Part shown: positions 30,450 to 39,919 of the stretch, piece by piece
Layout of the letters: the number at the start of each line of letters is the position of its first letter
How positions within the stretch are numbered: the stretch's first letter is position 1
Assembly: GCA_018826295.1 (NCBI GenBank)
Contig: JAHJZX010000008.1
Location: 1 to 64,000, forward strand
Source: Gammaproteobacteria bacterium
GTDB lineage: Bacteria > Pseudomonadota > Gammaproteobacteria > Enterobacterales > Alteromonadaceae
Reading direction: 5' to 3'
DNA length: 64,000 nt
Program-made: the position numbers and the translations under genes
Notes under the pieces: model-generated
Seen by the model: only the letters and a program-made list of their open reading frames with translations
Told to the model about the DNA's origin: nothing
Databases searched by the model: none

Positions 30450-30737
30450 ATGCAAATCAATCTTACCGGTCGCCATGTTGAAATTACCACAGCCTTAAGA
30501 GAATACGTTGACAGCAAATTTGCCAAACTGGAACGGCATTTCGATCATATAAATAATGTACATGTGATCCTAAACGTGGAAAAATTAAAGCAGATTGCTG
30601 AGGCCAAGCTGCATTTAAATGGCGGCGAAGTATTTGCAGTCTCTGAAGATGAAAATATGTATGCTGCGATTGACCAGCTGATTGATAAACTGGATCGCCA
30701 GGTAATCAAGCATAAAGAGAAAATTTCCCGACACTGA
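30450..30737 (+). CDS. hpf: Ribosome hibernation promoting factor
   Basis: Small protein that promotes 100S ribosome dimers in stationary phase. The start at the second ATG (MQINLTGRHVEIT) gives 95 residues, the same as the Escherichia coli protein. It also places AAGAAGGA about 8 bases upstream; the first ATG at 30444 would be too close. HLNGGEVFAVSEDENMYAAI and a C-terminal basic IKHKEKISRH are family features. Confidence 0.95.
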   Translation: MQINLTGRHVEITTALREYVDSKFAKLERHFDHINNVHVILNVEKLKQIAEAKLHLNGGEVFAVSEDENMYAAIDQLIDKLDRQVIKHKEKISRH

Positions 30738-30744
30738 TTTGGCC

Positions 30745-31218
30745 ATGATGAATTTAAGCTCAATGCTTGCCGAGAACTGCACTAAAAGTGCAGTTCTTTT
30801 TAACAGCAAAAAACGCATACTGGAATATATTGCCGAACTGGCGCACCAGCAATTACCTGATATTGCCGAGTACAGCATATTAGAAGCCTTGACGACCCGC
30901 GAAAAGCTGGGGTCAACCGGGATTGGTGGCGGTATCGCTATACCGCACGGCAAGCTGAAAAATGTAACCGAGCCGAAACTGGTATTTGTTGTCAGTAAAG
31001 AAACTATTCCGTTTGACGCTATCGACAACCAGCCGGTGGATATCTTCTGCGCTATTTTAATTCCGGAACAGCAATGTCAGGCGCACCTGAGCACGCTGGC
31101 CGCTATTGCCCGGCTGCTTAGCCAGAAAGAGCTGACCAAAAAAATCCGCCACGCCGAAACTAACCAGCAGTTATACCAATTACTACTGGATTACAGCACT
31201 ATGGACAGCAGCACATGA
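30745..31218 (+). CDS. ptsN: Nitrogen-PTS EIIA protein
   Basis: Phosphoacceptor of the nitrogen phosphotransferase system, regulating potassium uptake and other targets. The active-site histidine is in GGGIAIPHGKLKNV (about residue 70). LTTREKLGSTGIGGG precedes it. The frame opens at a TTG (30739); ATGs follow at 30745 and 30748, and 30745 is used (157 residues). It overlaps rapZ by four bases. Confidence 0.94.
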   Translation: MMNLSSMLAENCTKSAVLFNSKKRILEYIAELAHQQLPDIAEYSILEALTTREKLGSTGIGGGIAIPHGKLKNVTEPKLVFVVSKETIPFDAIDNQPVDIFCAILIPEQQCQAHLSTLAAIARLLSQKELTKKIRHAETNQQLYQLLLDYSTMDSST

Positions 31219-32075
31219 AATTACTGGTAGTCAGTGGTCGCTCCGGCTCCGGCAAATCTGTTGCCTTAAGGGTAATGGAAGACCTCGGCTACTACTGTGT
31301 TGACAATATTCCGGTCAACTTGCTGCCGACTCTGGCTACCACAGTGATGGGGCAGTATGAGCGTGTCGCCGTTAGCATTGATGTGCGAAACCTGCCACAA
31401 GATCCTGATGAACTGGCCGAAATTTTGTCTTATCTGCCACGCAAGCTTGAGCTGACCATATTATATCTGGACGCCGATCATGCCAGTTTAATTAAACGCT
31501 TTAGCGAAACCCGGCGTTTGCATCCGCTGTCACACCAGGCAATGTCTCTGGACGAAGCTATATCGCGCGAGCAACAACTGCTGGATCCCATCTCCAGCCG
31601 CGCAGATCTGTATATCGACACCACAGATTTAAACGTGCACCAACTAGCCGAGCAGCTGCGCGAACGCATCCTGGGCCAAAAAAGCGGTCGGCTGGTGATT
31701 TTATTTGAATCTTTTGGCTTTAAATATGGCATCCCCAAAGATGCCGACTTTGTGTTTGACGCCCGCTTTTTACCTAACCCACACTGGGAACCGGATTTAA
31801 AACCGCTTAGCGGCCTGGACCAACCGGTAAAAGACTATCTGGCCGCACAGCCGGTAGTGGCCAAATACATTTGGCATATCAACAGCTTCATCAGCAGCTG
31901 GTTACCGCATTTGGAGCGTAATAACCGCAGCTACCTGACTATCGCCATTGGCTGCACCGGAGGCCAGCATCGCTCTGTCTATATGGTTGAGAGCCTGGCC
32001 GAGAGCTACCGTAATACACGTGAAGATGTGCAGCTGCGCCACCGCGAGCTGGCACGGCATCATCAAAAGAGCTAA
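31215..32075 (+). CDS. rapZ: RNase adapter protein RapZ
   Basis: In enteric bacteria RapZ binds the small RNA GlmZ, brings it to RNase E, and senses glucosamine 6-phosphate. The 286 residues have an N-terminal P-loop (VSGRSGSGKSVALRVMED). The C-terminal RNA-binding region has SFGFKYGIPKDADFVFDARFLPNP (in part) and IAIGCTGGQHRSVYMVE. It lies in the usual ptsN-rapZ-npr order. Confidence 0.96.
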   Translation: MKLLVVSGRSGSGKSVALRVMEDLGYYCVDNIPVNLLPTLATTVMGQYERVAVSIDVRNLPQDPDELAEILSYLPRKLELTILYLDADHASLIKRFSETRRLHPLSHQAMSLDEAISREQQLLDPISSRADLYIDTTDLNVHQLAEQLRERILGQKSGRLVILFESFGFKYGIPKDADFVFDARFLPNPHWEPDLKPLSGLDQPVKDYLAAQPVVAKYIWHINSFISSWLPHLERNNRSYLTIAIGCTGGQHRSVYMVESLAESYRNTREDVQLRHRELARHHQKS

Positions 32076-32081
32076 CTCAGC

Positions 32082-32366
32082 ATGAAATACTGCACTGATG
32101 TTACCATCGTAAACCAACTGGGATTACATGCCCGGGCAGCAACGAAACTGGCACAACTGTGTCAGCAGTTTAATGCCCGCATTGAACTGCATCAGGAAGG
32201 TAAAACAGCAGACGCCAGCAGTGTTTTAGCGCTGTTAATGCTGGCAAGCAGCAAAGGTAAAACACTGCAAGTGATTACTGAGGGCGACGATGGCGAGCAG
32301 GCTCTGCAGGCCGTTGCTACACTGATCCGCAACGGCTTTGACGAAGAGCAGCCGCGCTCAGGGTAA
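32082..32366 (+). CDS. ptsO: Nitrogen-PTS phosphocarrier NPr
   Basis: HPr-like phosphocarrier, 94 residues. The phosphorylatable histidine is in NQLGLHARAATKLAQ (about residue 16). The regulatory serine region is ASSVLALLMLASSKG. It ends the long yrbG-to-ptsO operon. Its 3' end overlaps the convergent mrpG 3' end by 9 bp, and no terminator fits between them. Confidence 0.94.
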   Translation: MKYCTDVTIVNQLGLHARAATKLAQLCQQFNARIELHQEGKTADASSVLALLMLASSKGKTLQVITEGDDGEQALQAVATLIRNGFDEEQPRSG

Positions 32367-32726
32367 CGGTTCCGGCCTGGCCTGTTTGCGCTTGTCAGCA
32401 GCTATATTGTCCCGGCCAAGGGTTTTATCAATGCTTTTTAGCTTATGATGCAAGGCGGTTTTTATCAGCATATGTGCGCTGATTGGTGCCGTGATCAGTA
32501 AGAAAATGGTAATCAACAGCTCATGCACACTGACGCCACCGCTTAAACTAAAATAGAAAATTGACCCAAGCAGTATGCCACCCATACCCAGCGTGGTAGC
32601 TTTAGTCGGGCCATGCAGGCGCATAAAAAAGTCCGGCATCCGGGTTAAGCCAATAGAGCCTATCAGCACAAAGCTGCCACCCAACAACAGAAAAAACGCT
32701 ACCGCCCACTCAATCCAATGCTGCAT
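32358..32726 (-). CDS. mrpG: Mrp-type Na+/H+ antiporter subunit G
   Basis: Small membrane subunit of the multi-subunit cation/proton antiporter; 122 residues with three helices. LTRMPDFFMRLHGPTKATTLGMGGILLGS (in part: RMPDFFMRLHGPTKATTLG) is the MrpG/PhaG signature. A basic polar tail follows (KSIDKTLGRDNIAADKRKQ). It is the last gene of the operon. Confidence 0.93.
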   Translation of the reverse strand: MQHWIEWAVAFFLLLGGSFVLIGSIGLTRMPDFFMRLHGPTKATTLGMGGILLGSIFYFSLSGGVSVHELLITIFLLITAPISAHMLIKTALHHKLKSIDKTLGRDNIAADKRKQARPEPLP

Positions 32727-32735
32727 CTTAGCCTC

Positions 32736-33005
32736 CTACTCGATAATATCGCCGCGTAATAAAAACTTACACACAGCTACGGTACTGACAAAGCCCAACA
32801 TCGCGATCAGCAAAGCCGCTTCAAAATACAATGGCGACCCCATCAACAGGCCGTATAAAATAATCAGCGCTATGCTGTTAATGTACATGGTATCCAGCGC
32901 CAGAATACGATCCGGCAGACTGGGGCCGCGCAGCAGTCGCCACAGGTTTAGCAGCAAGGCGATACTGATCATCACAAATACCGCCATTATTACCTTATCT
33001 AGCAT
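32736..33005 (-). CDS. mrpF: Mrp-type Na+/H+ antiporter subunit F
   Basis: An 89-residue protein with three membrane helices. The conserved RLLRGPSLPDRILALDTMY segment, with its buried aspartates, marks MrpF. It overlaps mrpE by 7 bp. Confidence 0.94.
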   Translation of the reverse strand: MLDKVIMAVFVMISIALLLNLWRLLRGPSLPDRILALDTMYINSIALIILYGLLMGSPLYFEAALLIAMLGFVSTVAVCKFLLRGDIIE

Positions 33006-33535
33006 TGGAATATCTCCTTCAGCGGCGCCTCATAACGCTGTTTAATTGAGTTAATCAACTCAGCCTCGTCAGTCAGATTCAATACATGGATTAGCAACCA
33101 GCGCTGCGGCATCGGTTCACCTTCAGCCAGGCTTTCCAATGCCGGATACACCTCCGCACTGACCGTGCCCGGTGTCATCGATACCGTACTGGCCAGAATA
33201 GTAATGGGTAATTCATGGTTTAAATCCAGTGGTACCCGGACAAAGGCAGGGTTAAGCCGGCGTTTTGGCCCCAATATCAGCACCGCCACCTGCGCATTGG
33301 CGGTAATGATGTCGCCAAACACCCGCAAAATGTAGCGCAGTGCCAGTACCGGCCGCTCAATAAGCGGCTGCGGATCACGAAAGCGCAATGTCAGTAACGG
33401 AATCACTACCGCCAACAGAGCACCAAAAAACAGATGTACCGCTTCCACGCTTTGGTTCAACAATAACCAAACCACAAACAGCAAGATGCTGCGATAAGGT
33501 GTCGGTAACCAGCGAAACTTTGGCGTTAGTCTCAT
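32999..33535 (-). CDS. mrpE: Mrp-type Na+/H+ antiporter subunit E
   Basis: A 178-residue subunit with N-terminal membrane helices and a cytoplasmic C-terminal half. FVRVPLDLNHELPITILASTVSMTPGTVSAE (in part: SMTPGTVSAEV) is the MrpE hallmark, and WLLIHVLNLTDEAEL follows. It is needed for full activity of the complex in characterised systems. Confidence 0.94.
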   Translation of the reverse strand: MRLTPKFRWLPTPYRSILLFVVWLLLNQSVEAVHLFFGALLAVVIPLLTLRFRDPQPLIERPVLALRYILRVFGDIITANAQVAVLILGPKRRLNPAFVRVPLDLNHELPITILASTVSMTPGTVSAEVYPALESLAEGEPMPQRWLLIHVLNLTDEAELINSIKQRYEAPLKEIFQC

Positions 33536-35055
33536 GGTGCACTCCCTGTATTACCTGGCGCAATAATAAGGTTCACCGCCGAGCTGACATCATGCAGCTG
33601 CATTGCCGCTTGTTGCGCCAGCTCTGTTAACGGGCCGGCAAAAATAACCAGTAACGGGCTGGCCGCCAATAGCCAGCACACGGCGAATATTTGCAACGGC
33701 TCGGCCTTTTCTGTGCCGCAATCATTGCCACTTACCCGCCAGAACAAACTACTGCCGGCACGGGATAAACCGACTATAACCATCAGACTGCTAAGCAGCA
33801 CCAGACTCCAAATCCACATTTGCTGCAGGGGTTGCTGAACAGCTTGTAGCAACATCAGCTTGCCGATAAAGCCAGACATAGGCGGCAGGCCAGCCACACT
33901 CAGTGCGGCCAGTACAAACATCACACCCAGTAACACCGGTTGCGCGACACGCCGTCCTGACACCAGCCGGTCGGCCGCTTTGCCGCGCTGACTGGCTATC
34001 AGGTCAGCCACTAAAAACAAGGCGCCGGTAACCAGCGTAGAGTGCACGGTGTAATACAGTGCCGCCGCAGCAGACTGCGGAGTGTTAAGTGCTACCAACG
34101 CGACCAGAGTACCGACAGATACCAACACCAGATTGGCGACTAAACGGCGAAAATCCGGGCTGGCCAGCACACCAACAGCACCCAGCGCTATAGTAGCCAG
34201 GCCGGCTATCAGTAGCCAGCTATCGGCGATACCGCTGAGCTCACCGGCTGTATCACCAAAAATCGTGGTATAAACCCGCAGTAGCGCGTATACGCCAATT
34301 TTTGTCATCACCGCAAACAATGCCGCCACGGGTGCCGACGCCGAGGCATAGGTCGCCGGCAACCAGAATTGCAGCGGTAATACCGCCGCTTTTAAGGCAA
34401 ACACTATCATTAACATTAAGCCGCCGGATTTCACCAGCATCAGATCCTGCTCTGGCAAGGCCGCCACTTTCAGTGCCATATCCGCTATATTCAACGTACC
34501 TAAGGTGCCGTACAGCACCGCCAGCGCAAACAAAAAGATGGCTGAGCCCGTCAGATTTAACACCACATAATGCACAGCGGCTTTGGTTTTGTTTTTACCG
34601 CCGGCATGAATTAACAGGGCGTACGACGCTATCAGCAGTACTTCAAAAAACACAAACAGGTTAAATAAATCACCGGTTAAGAAGGCACCGTTAATACCCA
34701 TCAACTGAAACTGAAATAACGGATGAAAGAACGAGCCTTTTTCGTCCTCACCAGCGCTACCGTAACAAATCGCCCCCAACGCCAGAAAAGACGTTAAGCA
34801 CACCAGTACCACCGACAATGTATCAGCGACCAGAATAATGCCAAACGGAGCCTGCCAGTTACCTATGGCATAGTGCAGTAAACCCTGTTGCTGCACCTGC
34901 ATTAACAGCACCACCGCCAGAACGAGCTGAATAGCGCTGGATATCATGCTGATCCAGCGCCGGCGCATTGGCGAATAGTGTACCGGCGGTAACATTATTA
35001 TGATGGCCGTTAGCATCGGCAGCAGTATTGGTGCCGTAATAAGATGCCACATCAA
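33532..35055 (-). CDS. mrpD: Mrp-type Na+/H+ antiporter subunit D
   Basis: A 507-residue proton-translocating subunit related to NuoM/NuoN of respiratory complex I, with about 14 helices. Essential-type residues are seen in NLFVFFEVLLIASYALLIH (Glu of helix 5). LKAAVLPLQFWLPATYASASAP carries the Lys/Pro pattern of helix 7. It overlaps mrpC and mrpE by four bases each. Confidence 0.95.
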   Translation of the reverse strand: MMWHLITAPILLPMLTAIIIMLPPVHYSPMRRRWISMISSAIQLVLAVVLLMQVQQQGLLHYAIGNWQAPFGIILVADTLSVVLVCLTSFLALGAICYGSAGEDEKGSFFHPLFQFQLMGINGAFLTGDLFNLFVFFEVLLIASYALLIHAGGKNKTKAAVHYVVLNLTGSAIFLFALAVLYGTLGTLNIADMALKVAALPEQDLMLVKSGGLMLMIVFALKAAVLPLQFWLPATYASASAPVAALFAVMTKIGVYALLRVYTTIFGDTAGELSGIADSWLLIAGLATIALGAVGVLASPDFRRLVANLVLVSVGTLVALVALNTPQSAAAALYYTVHSTLVTGALFLVADLIASQRGKAADRLVSGRRVAQPVLLGVMFVLAALSVAGLPPMSGFIGKLMLLQAVQQPLQQMWIWSLVLLSSLMVIVGLSRAGSSLFWRVSGNDCGTEKAEPLQIFAVCWLLAASPLLVIFAGPLTELAQQAAMQLHDVSSAVNLIIAPGNTGSAP

Positions 35056-35405
35056 CGACTCTCCTTCTTAAAGCTGTCTGCATCGGGTAGCTTACCGTCG
35101 ACATGGTCATTGCCCAGATCGGCCCGTGCCCGGATAGCCAAAATCACCAGAAACGCCGTCATGGCAAAACCAATTACAATGGCGGTTAACACCAGCGCTT
35201 GGGGCAAAGGGTCAGCATAATGCTCACTGGTGCCCAGCACGGCAGCACCGCGCAGCGTTAAACGGCCAGAAGTAAAAATAAATAAATTTACCGCATAAGA
35301 CAGCATCGTCAGCCCCAGCATTACCGGAAAGGTACGGCCACGCAACATCAGAAAAATGCCGCACGCGGTCAGAAAACCAATACAACAGGCAACCAGCGTT
35401 TCCAT
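35052..35405 (-). CDS. mrpC: Mrp-type Na+/H+ antiporter subunit C
   Basis: A 117-residue NuoK-like subunit with three helices. GLTMLSYAVNLFIFTSG and DPLPQALVLTAIVIGFAMTAF are the characteristic blocks; the PLPQALVLTAIVI motif is shared across MrpC proteins. Confidence 0.95.
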   Translation of the reverse strand: METLVACCIGFLTACGIFLMLRGRTFPVMLGLTMLSYAVNLFIFTSGRLTLRGAAVLGTSEHYADPLPQALVLTAIVIGFAMTAFLVILAIRARADLGNDHVDGKLPDADSFKKESR

Positions 35406-38200
35406 TAAATTGTCTCCTTATGTACCGGCCGGTGCGAGGTGGTCATCTTACCCAGGCTCGCCAGGATCAGTAAGGTCGAGCCCACTACTGTGACATAAAC
35501 CCCCAAATCAAAGGCTATAGCACTGGCCAGCTCAAGCTTGCCCAGCACAGGCACATCAAAATAATCGAACCAGGAGGTTAAAAATGGCCGGTTAAACAGC
35601 CAGCTGGCGGCGCCGGTTAGCAGAGCGATTAACAAGCCAACCGCGACAACCCGCTGATATTCAACATTCATCCGCGCTTTCACCCAATCTACGCCCTGAG
35701 CAATATATTGCAAAATAATGGCGACAGCAGTAACCAGGCCGGCAATAAAGCCACCGCCGGGTAAATTGTGGCCACGGAAAAAGATATATATCGATACCAT
35801 CACAGCCAGTGGCAGCAGGCTTTGCGACACAGTAGACAGTAACAAAGAATGCCGCTCCAGTGCCCAGGGCCGGCCATCGCCGTCACTGCTGGGTTTAAAC
35901 AGCGGGATCCGCGTCAGCAATTTAAAGATCCCCAACGAGGCAATACCCAGTACGGTAATTTCGCCCAGGGTATCAAAGCCACGGAAATCGACCAGAATAA
36001 CGTTCACCACATTAGTACCGCCACCTCCGGTTTTGGCATTAGCGATAAAGAAATCCGAAATCGAACTTAACGGCCGGGTCATCAGGGCATAGCTCAGGCT
36101 GCCAATCACCACGCCAACCATGCCGGCTATGCTGACATCACGCACCACACGCGACGCTTCAGATTGCTTTGGCGTTTTATGCGGCAGAAAAAACAGCGCC
36201 AGCATCAACAAAATAATGGTAACCACTTCTACCGACAGCTGGGTAAGCGCCAGATCCGGCGCAGAAAAGCGGGTAAAGGCAATAGAAACCATCAGCCCTA
36301 CCACTGAGATCATTAACAAGGCGACCACGCGTTTGCGGTGCCAAACCACAGTGGCAAAAGCGGCGATCAGCAGCATTAGCGCCCCGGTGACGTTAACCGC
36401 ATCTAGTGGCAATTCTTCTCTACCGCCCCACAACACCGCAAGATTAGTCAGAGGCGTACCAGCCAGTATCACAAAGCTTAGCAATACCAGGGTCATATAA
36501 CGCTGCAACGAGCCGTTATCAATAAAACCGTATAACCTGACGCAACGGGCGGCAAACTGCTTTACCAGCCGCTCAAAGCTGTTTAGCGCATCCATTTCCG
36601 GTAAGGTATTCTGAAAGTCAAACAAGTGTTTGCGGTTGACATAAATCAAGGTACCGCCGGCCAGCGCCAGCACACTCATGAGCAATGGCAGGTTTAAACC
36701 GTGCCAGATTGACAAGCTGTACTCTGGCACTTCACCCGCTAACACCGCCAGCGAGGCAGCATGCAGTAAATCGCCTATCAGATAGCCGGGAAAAATACCT
36801 ACCAAAATACACAGCGCCACTAGCACCTCTACCGGCACCCGCATATAGCGCGGCGGTTCATGTGGTGTCTTGGTCAGGCCTTTAGGCTGGCCATTAAAAA
36901 ACACATCATGAATAAAGCGCATCGAATAAGCGACAGAAAATACTGCCGCCACTGTTGCCAGCACCGGTATTACCCAGGAAATCGAGCCAAGCAGATGCTG
37001 GTGCAGCGTTTCGGCAAAAAACATCTCTTTCGATAAGAAGCCGTTCAGTAACGGCACCCCGGCCATTGCTGCTGCTGCCACCATCGCCAGCGTAGCGGTG
37101 ATCGGCATAAACTGCCACAAGCCATTCAGTTTGCGCATATCGCGCGAACCCGACTCATGGTCAATAATACCTGCGGCCATAAACAATGATGCTTTAAAGG
37201 TGGCATGATTAATAATATGAAACACCCCGGCTACCGCAGCCAAATCAGTGCCCATGCCAAACAGCAAGGTAATCAGCCCCAAATGGCTAATGGTGGAATA
37301 CGCCAGCAAGCCTTTTAAATCGTGTTTAAACAGCGCCAGATAGGCGCCAATTAACAAGGTTGCCAGGCCGGTGACACTGACCAGCACAAACCAGAGTTCG
37401 GTGCCGGACAACGCCGGATAAAACCGCGCTAATAGAAAAATACCCGCCTTTACCATGGTTGCCGAGTGTAAGTAAGCACTTACCGGCGTTGGTGCTGCCA
37501 TGGCATTGGGTAGCCAGAAATGAAACGGAAACTGTGCCGACTTGGTAAAACAACCCAGCAAAAACAACACCAGCAAAAGCGGATACAAGCTATGTTGCTG
37601 GATCAGCTCAGCACTGGCCAGTACCAGGTCCAGCTCATAACTGCCAACAATTTGCCCGGTCAGCAAAAATGCTGCCAGCAAGGCCAAACCACCGGCACCG
37701 GTAACAGTCAGTGCCATCCGCGCACCGCGACGGGCTTCGCTTTTGTGCCACCAGAAACTGATCAGCAAAAACGAGCTGACACTGGTTAGCTCCCAAAACA
37801 GCCACAGCTGCAGTAAATTGCCGGACAGTACTATGCCCAGCATAGCGGTCATAAACAGCATCAGATAGGCATAAAAACGCGCCATCGAATCGCGCTCAGA
37901 CAGGTAATAACGGGCGTACAGAATAATCAGCAGGCCAATGCCGAGGATCAAAAGCGCAAACAAAAAGGCCAGGCCATCAATGCGGATATGTAACTGCAAT
38001 CCCAGCACCGGGGCCCATTGCCGGACAAACTGCAGTGTTTCGCCCGCCAATAACGCCGGCGAGTGATACATTAACAACATCAGGGCAAAGGCCGGCGGTA
38101 AAGCCGTTGCCAGTGCGCAGGCGCTGCGGTTCCATTTGGCCGTCAGCAGCGGAACCAGAGTTCCTAACAGCGGCAGAAGTAATATCCACAGAAGTGTCAT
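35405..38200 (-). CDS. mrpA: Mrp-type Na+/H+ antiporter subunit A with fused B domain
   Basis: A 931-residue NuoL-like subunit and the largest part of the antiporter. The N-terminal two-thirds has the proton-channel helices ([43 protein letters not shown]). From about residue 770 the MrpB sequence follows ([21 protein letters not shown]). No separate mrpB exists, so this is a six-gene operon of the group 2 (Pha-like) type. AAGGAAA lies upstream of the ATG. The complex would support sodium and alkali tolerance. Confidence 0.95.
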   Translation of the reverse strand: MTLLWILLLPLLGTLVPLLTAKWNRSACALATALPPAFALMLLMYHSPALLAGETLQFVRQWAPVLGLQLHIRIDGLAFLFALLILGIGLLIILYARYYLSERDSMARFYAYLMLFMTAMLGIVLSGNLLQLWLFWELTSVSSFLLISFWWHKSEARRGARMALTVTGAGGLALLAAFLLTGQIVGSYELDLVLASAELIQQHSLYPLLLVLFLLGCFTKSAQFPFHFWLPNAMAAPTPVSAYLHSATMVKAGIFLLARFYPALSGTELWFVLVSVTGLATLLIGAYLALFKHDLKGLLAYSTISHLGLITLLFGMGTDLAAVAGVFHIINHATFKASLFMAAGIIDHESGSRDMRKLNGLWQFMPITATLAMVAAAAMAGVPLLNGFLSKEMFFAETLHQHLLGSISWVIPVLATVAAVFSVAYSMRFIHDVFFNGQPKGLTKTPHEPPRYMRVPVEVLVALCILVGIFPGYLIGDLLHAASLAVLAGEVPEYSLSIWHGLNLPLLMSVLALAGGTLIYVNRKHLFDFQNTLPEMDALNSFERLVKQFAARCVRLYGFIDNGSLQRYMTLVLLSFVILAGTPLTNLAVLWGGREELPLDAVNVTGALMLLIAAFATVVWHRKRVVALLMISVVGLMVSIAFTRFSAPDLALTQLSVEVVTIILLMLALFFLPHKTPKQSEASRVVRDVSIAGMVGVVIGSLSYALMTRPLSSISDFFIANAKTGGGGTNVVNVILVDFRGFDTLGEITVLGIASLGIFKLLTRIPLFKPSSDGDGRPWALERHSLLLSTVSQSLLPLAVMVSIYIFFRGHNLPGGGFIAGLVTAVAIILQYIAQGVDWVKARMNVEYQRVVAVGLLIALLTGAASWLFNRPFLTSWFDYFDVPVLGKLELASAIAFDLGVYVTVVGSTLLILASLGKMTTSHRPVHKETI

Positions 38201-38537
38201 AGCTGTCGCGTTTCCTTTTTAAAAAAGCAGACTGATTATTTTACAGCCCCTTTGCTACTACCTATTTAAGTTATTGATATCCATGGGCAGTTAGCTAAGC
38301 ATAGATGAAATCCAGCTGTTGTAACACAGAAGGGCAAAAATTCAGTTTGTCGCTGTTCATTGCCGCTAGTTATACCGTTATCCGCTGAAAAAGTCTATTG
38401 ATGCCGGCAGTGCCAAGCCTTGTACTGCCTTATTTTCAGCCTGTTTAACCGCAGTTTTGTCGCACTGCTACGCTGGTAATTTGGCCATAAAGCACATACA
38501 ACTAATAACAGGCTTGGGCAAAATCACAGGAGCCAGT
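38201..38537. promoter_or_regulatory. Divergent region between mrpA and fumC
   Basis: This 337-bp gap between divergent genes must hold both promoters. AT-rich tracts lie at 38220-38285. The fumC ribosome-binding site AGGAG (38528-38532) is clear. No operator, RNA or repeat was recognised. Confidence 0.4.
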
Positions 38538-39917
38538 ATGAACTACAGAACCGAACGCGACAGCATGGGCGAATTGCAGGTACCCGCAGAAGCACTGTAT
38601 CAGGCGCAAACTCAACGCGCCGTGCAAAATTTTCAGCTAAGTGGCCAGACGCTGCCGGCAGATTTTATCCGCGCACTGCTACATATAAAAAAAGCCGCTG
38701 CGGCCGCTAACCTGCAATTGGGTTTACTGGAAGCAGATATCAGTCAGGCTATCGCTCAGGCTGCCGATGCCCAGTTGGCCAGCACCGATATGCAACAATA
38801 CCCATTGGATATTTTTCAAACCGGCTCGGGTACCAGCAGTAATATGAATGTCAATGAAGTACTGGCCACGCTTGCCAGTCGCCAGCTTGGCCACAGTGTG
38901 CACCCGAATGACCATGTTAATCTGGGGCAAAGCAGTAACGATACGATCCCCAGTGCTATCCATGTCAGTACGGCTATCGCATTGCAGCAGCAATTAGTGC
39001 CGGCACTGCAGCATTTACAACGCATACTGCAAAGCAAGAACCAGCAAATTGGCCATATTGTTAAAACCGGCCGCACTCATTTAATGGATGCCATGCCAGT
39101 CAGTTTTGGCCAGGTGCTGGCTGGCTGGCAGGCCCAGCTCGCACAAGCTGAACAACATATACAACAGCAACAGCGGCAATTGCTGGCACTGGCGCAAGGC
39201 GGCACAGCAGTCGGCAGTGGCATTAATGCCGATCCGGGCTTTGCCGCAGCGTTCTGCCGGCAGCTGAGCGACAACACCGGCCTGGCGTTTCGCCCGGCAG
39301 ACAATTTCTTCAGCACTATCGGCTCGCAAGACACAGCGGTTGCTACTTCAGGTGCGCTGAAAGCCCTGGCGGTCAGCCTGATGAAAATAACTAATGATTT
39401 ACGCTGGATGAACTCAGGCCCGCTGGCCGGCCTGGGCGAAATAGAGCTGCCGGCATTGCAACCCGGTTCGTCGATTATGCCGGGCAAAGTCAACCCGGTG
39501 ATCCCGGAAGCGCTGGCGATGATCTGCGCTCAGGTGATTGGTAACGACAGCAGCATTACGCTGGCCGGCCAGTCGGGCAACTTTGAGCTGAATGTGATGC
39601 TGCCGCTGATTGCCAACAACTTACTGCAGAGTATTGCATTACTCGCCAATGGCTGCACGGCGCTGGCCGATCAGGCCATCAGCGGTTTTACGGTACGGGA
39701 AGATAATATCAGCAAGGCCCTGTCACGCAATCCAATCCTGGTTACCGCACTTAACCCGCTGATTGGCTATGCCAAGGCCGCCGAGATCGCCAAGCAGGCT
39801 TATCAGCAACAACGGCCGGTGCTGGAAGTGGCACTGGAGCACACCCACTACAGCCGCGCTGAGCTTGAGCAGCTGTTGGACCCGGCACGCCTGACTCAGG
39901 GCGGCAATGCCGGTTAG
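38538..39917 (+). CDS. fumC: Class II fumarate hydratase
   Basis: Oxygen-stable, iron-free fumarase of the TCA cycle, 459 residues. It has the superfamily signature GSSIMPGKVNPVIPE near residue 314, and the substrate-binding GSGTSSNMNVNEV near 95 and TGRTHLMDAMP near 180. The frame is open 81 bases upstream, but the ATG at 38538 has AGGAG and matches the family start MNYRTERDSMGELQVP. It ends 2 bp before the converging agaP stop. Confidence 0.95.
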   Translation: MNYRTERDSMGELQVPAEALYQAQTQRAVQNFQLSGQTLPADFIRALLHIKKAAAAANLQLGLLEADISQAIAQAADAQLASTDMQQYPLDIFQTGSGTSSNMNVNEVLATLASRQLGHSVHPNDHVNLGQSSNDTIPSAIHVSTAIALQQQLVPALQHLQRILQSKNQQIGHIVKTGRTHLMDAMPVSFGQVLAGWQAQLAQAEQHIQQQQRQLLALAQGGTAVGSGINADPGFAAAFCRQLSDNTGLAFRPADNFFSTIGSQDTAVATSGALKALAVSLMKITNDLRWMNSGPLAGLGEIELPALQPGSSIMPGKVNPVIPEALAMICAQVIGNDSSITLAGQSGNFELNVMLPLIANNLLQSIALLANGCTALADQAISGFTVREDNISKALSRNPILVTALNPLIGYAKAAEIAKQAYQQQRPVLEVALEHTHYSRAELEQLLDPARLTQGGNAG

Positions 39918-39919
39918 CC

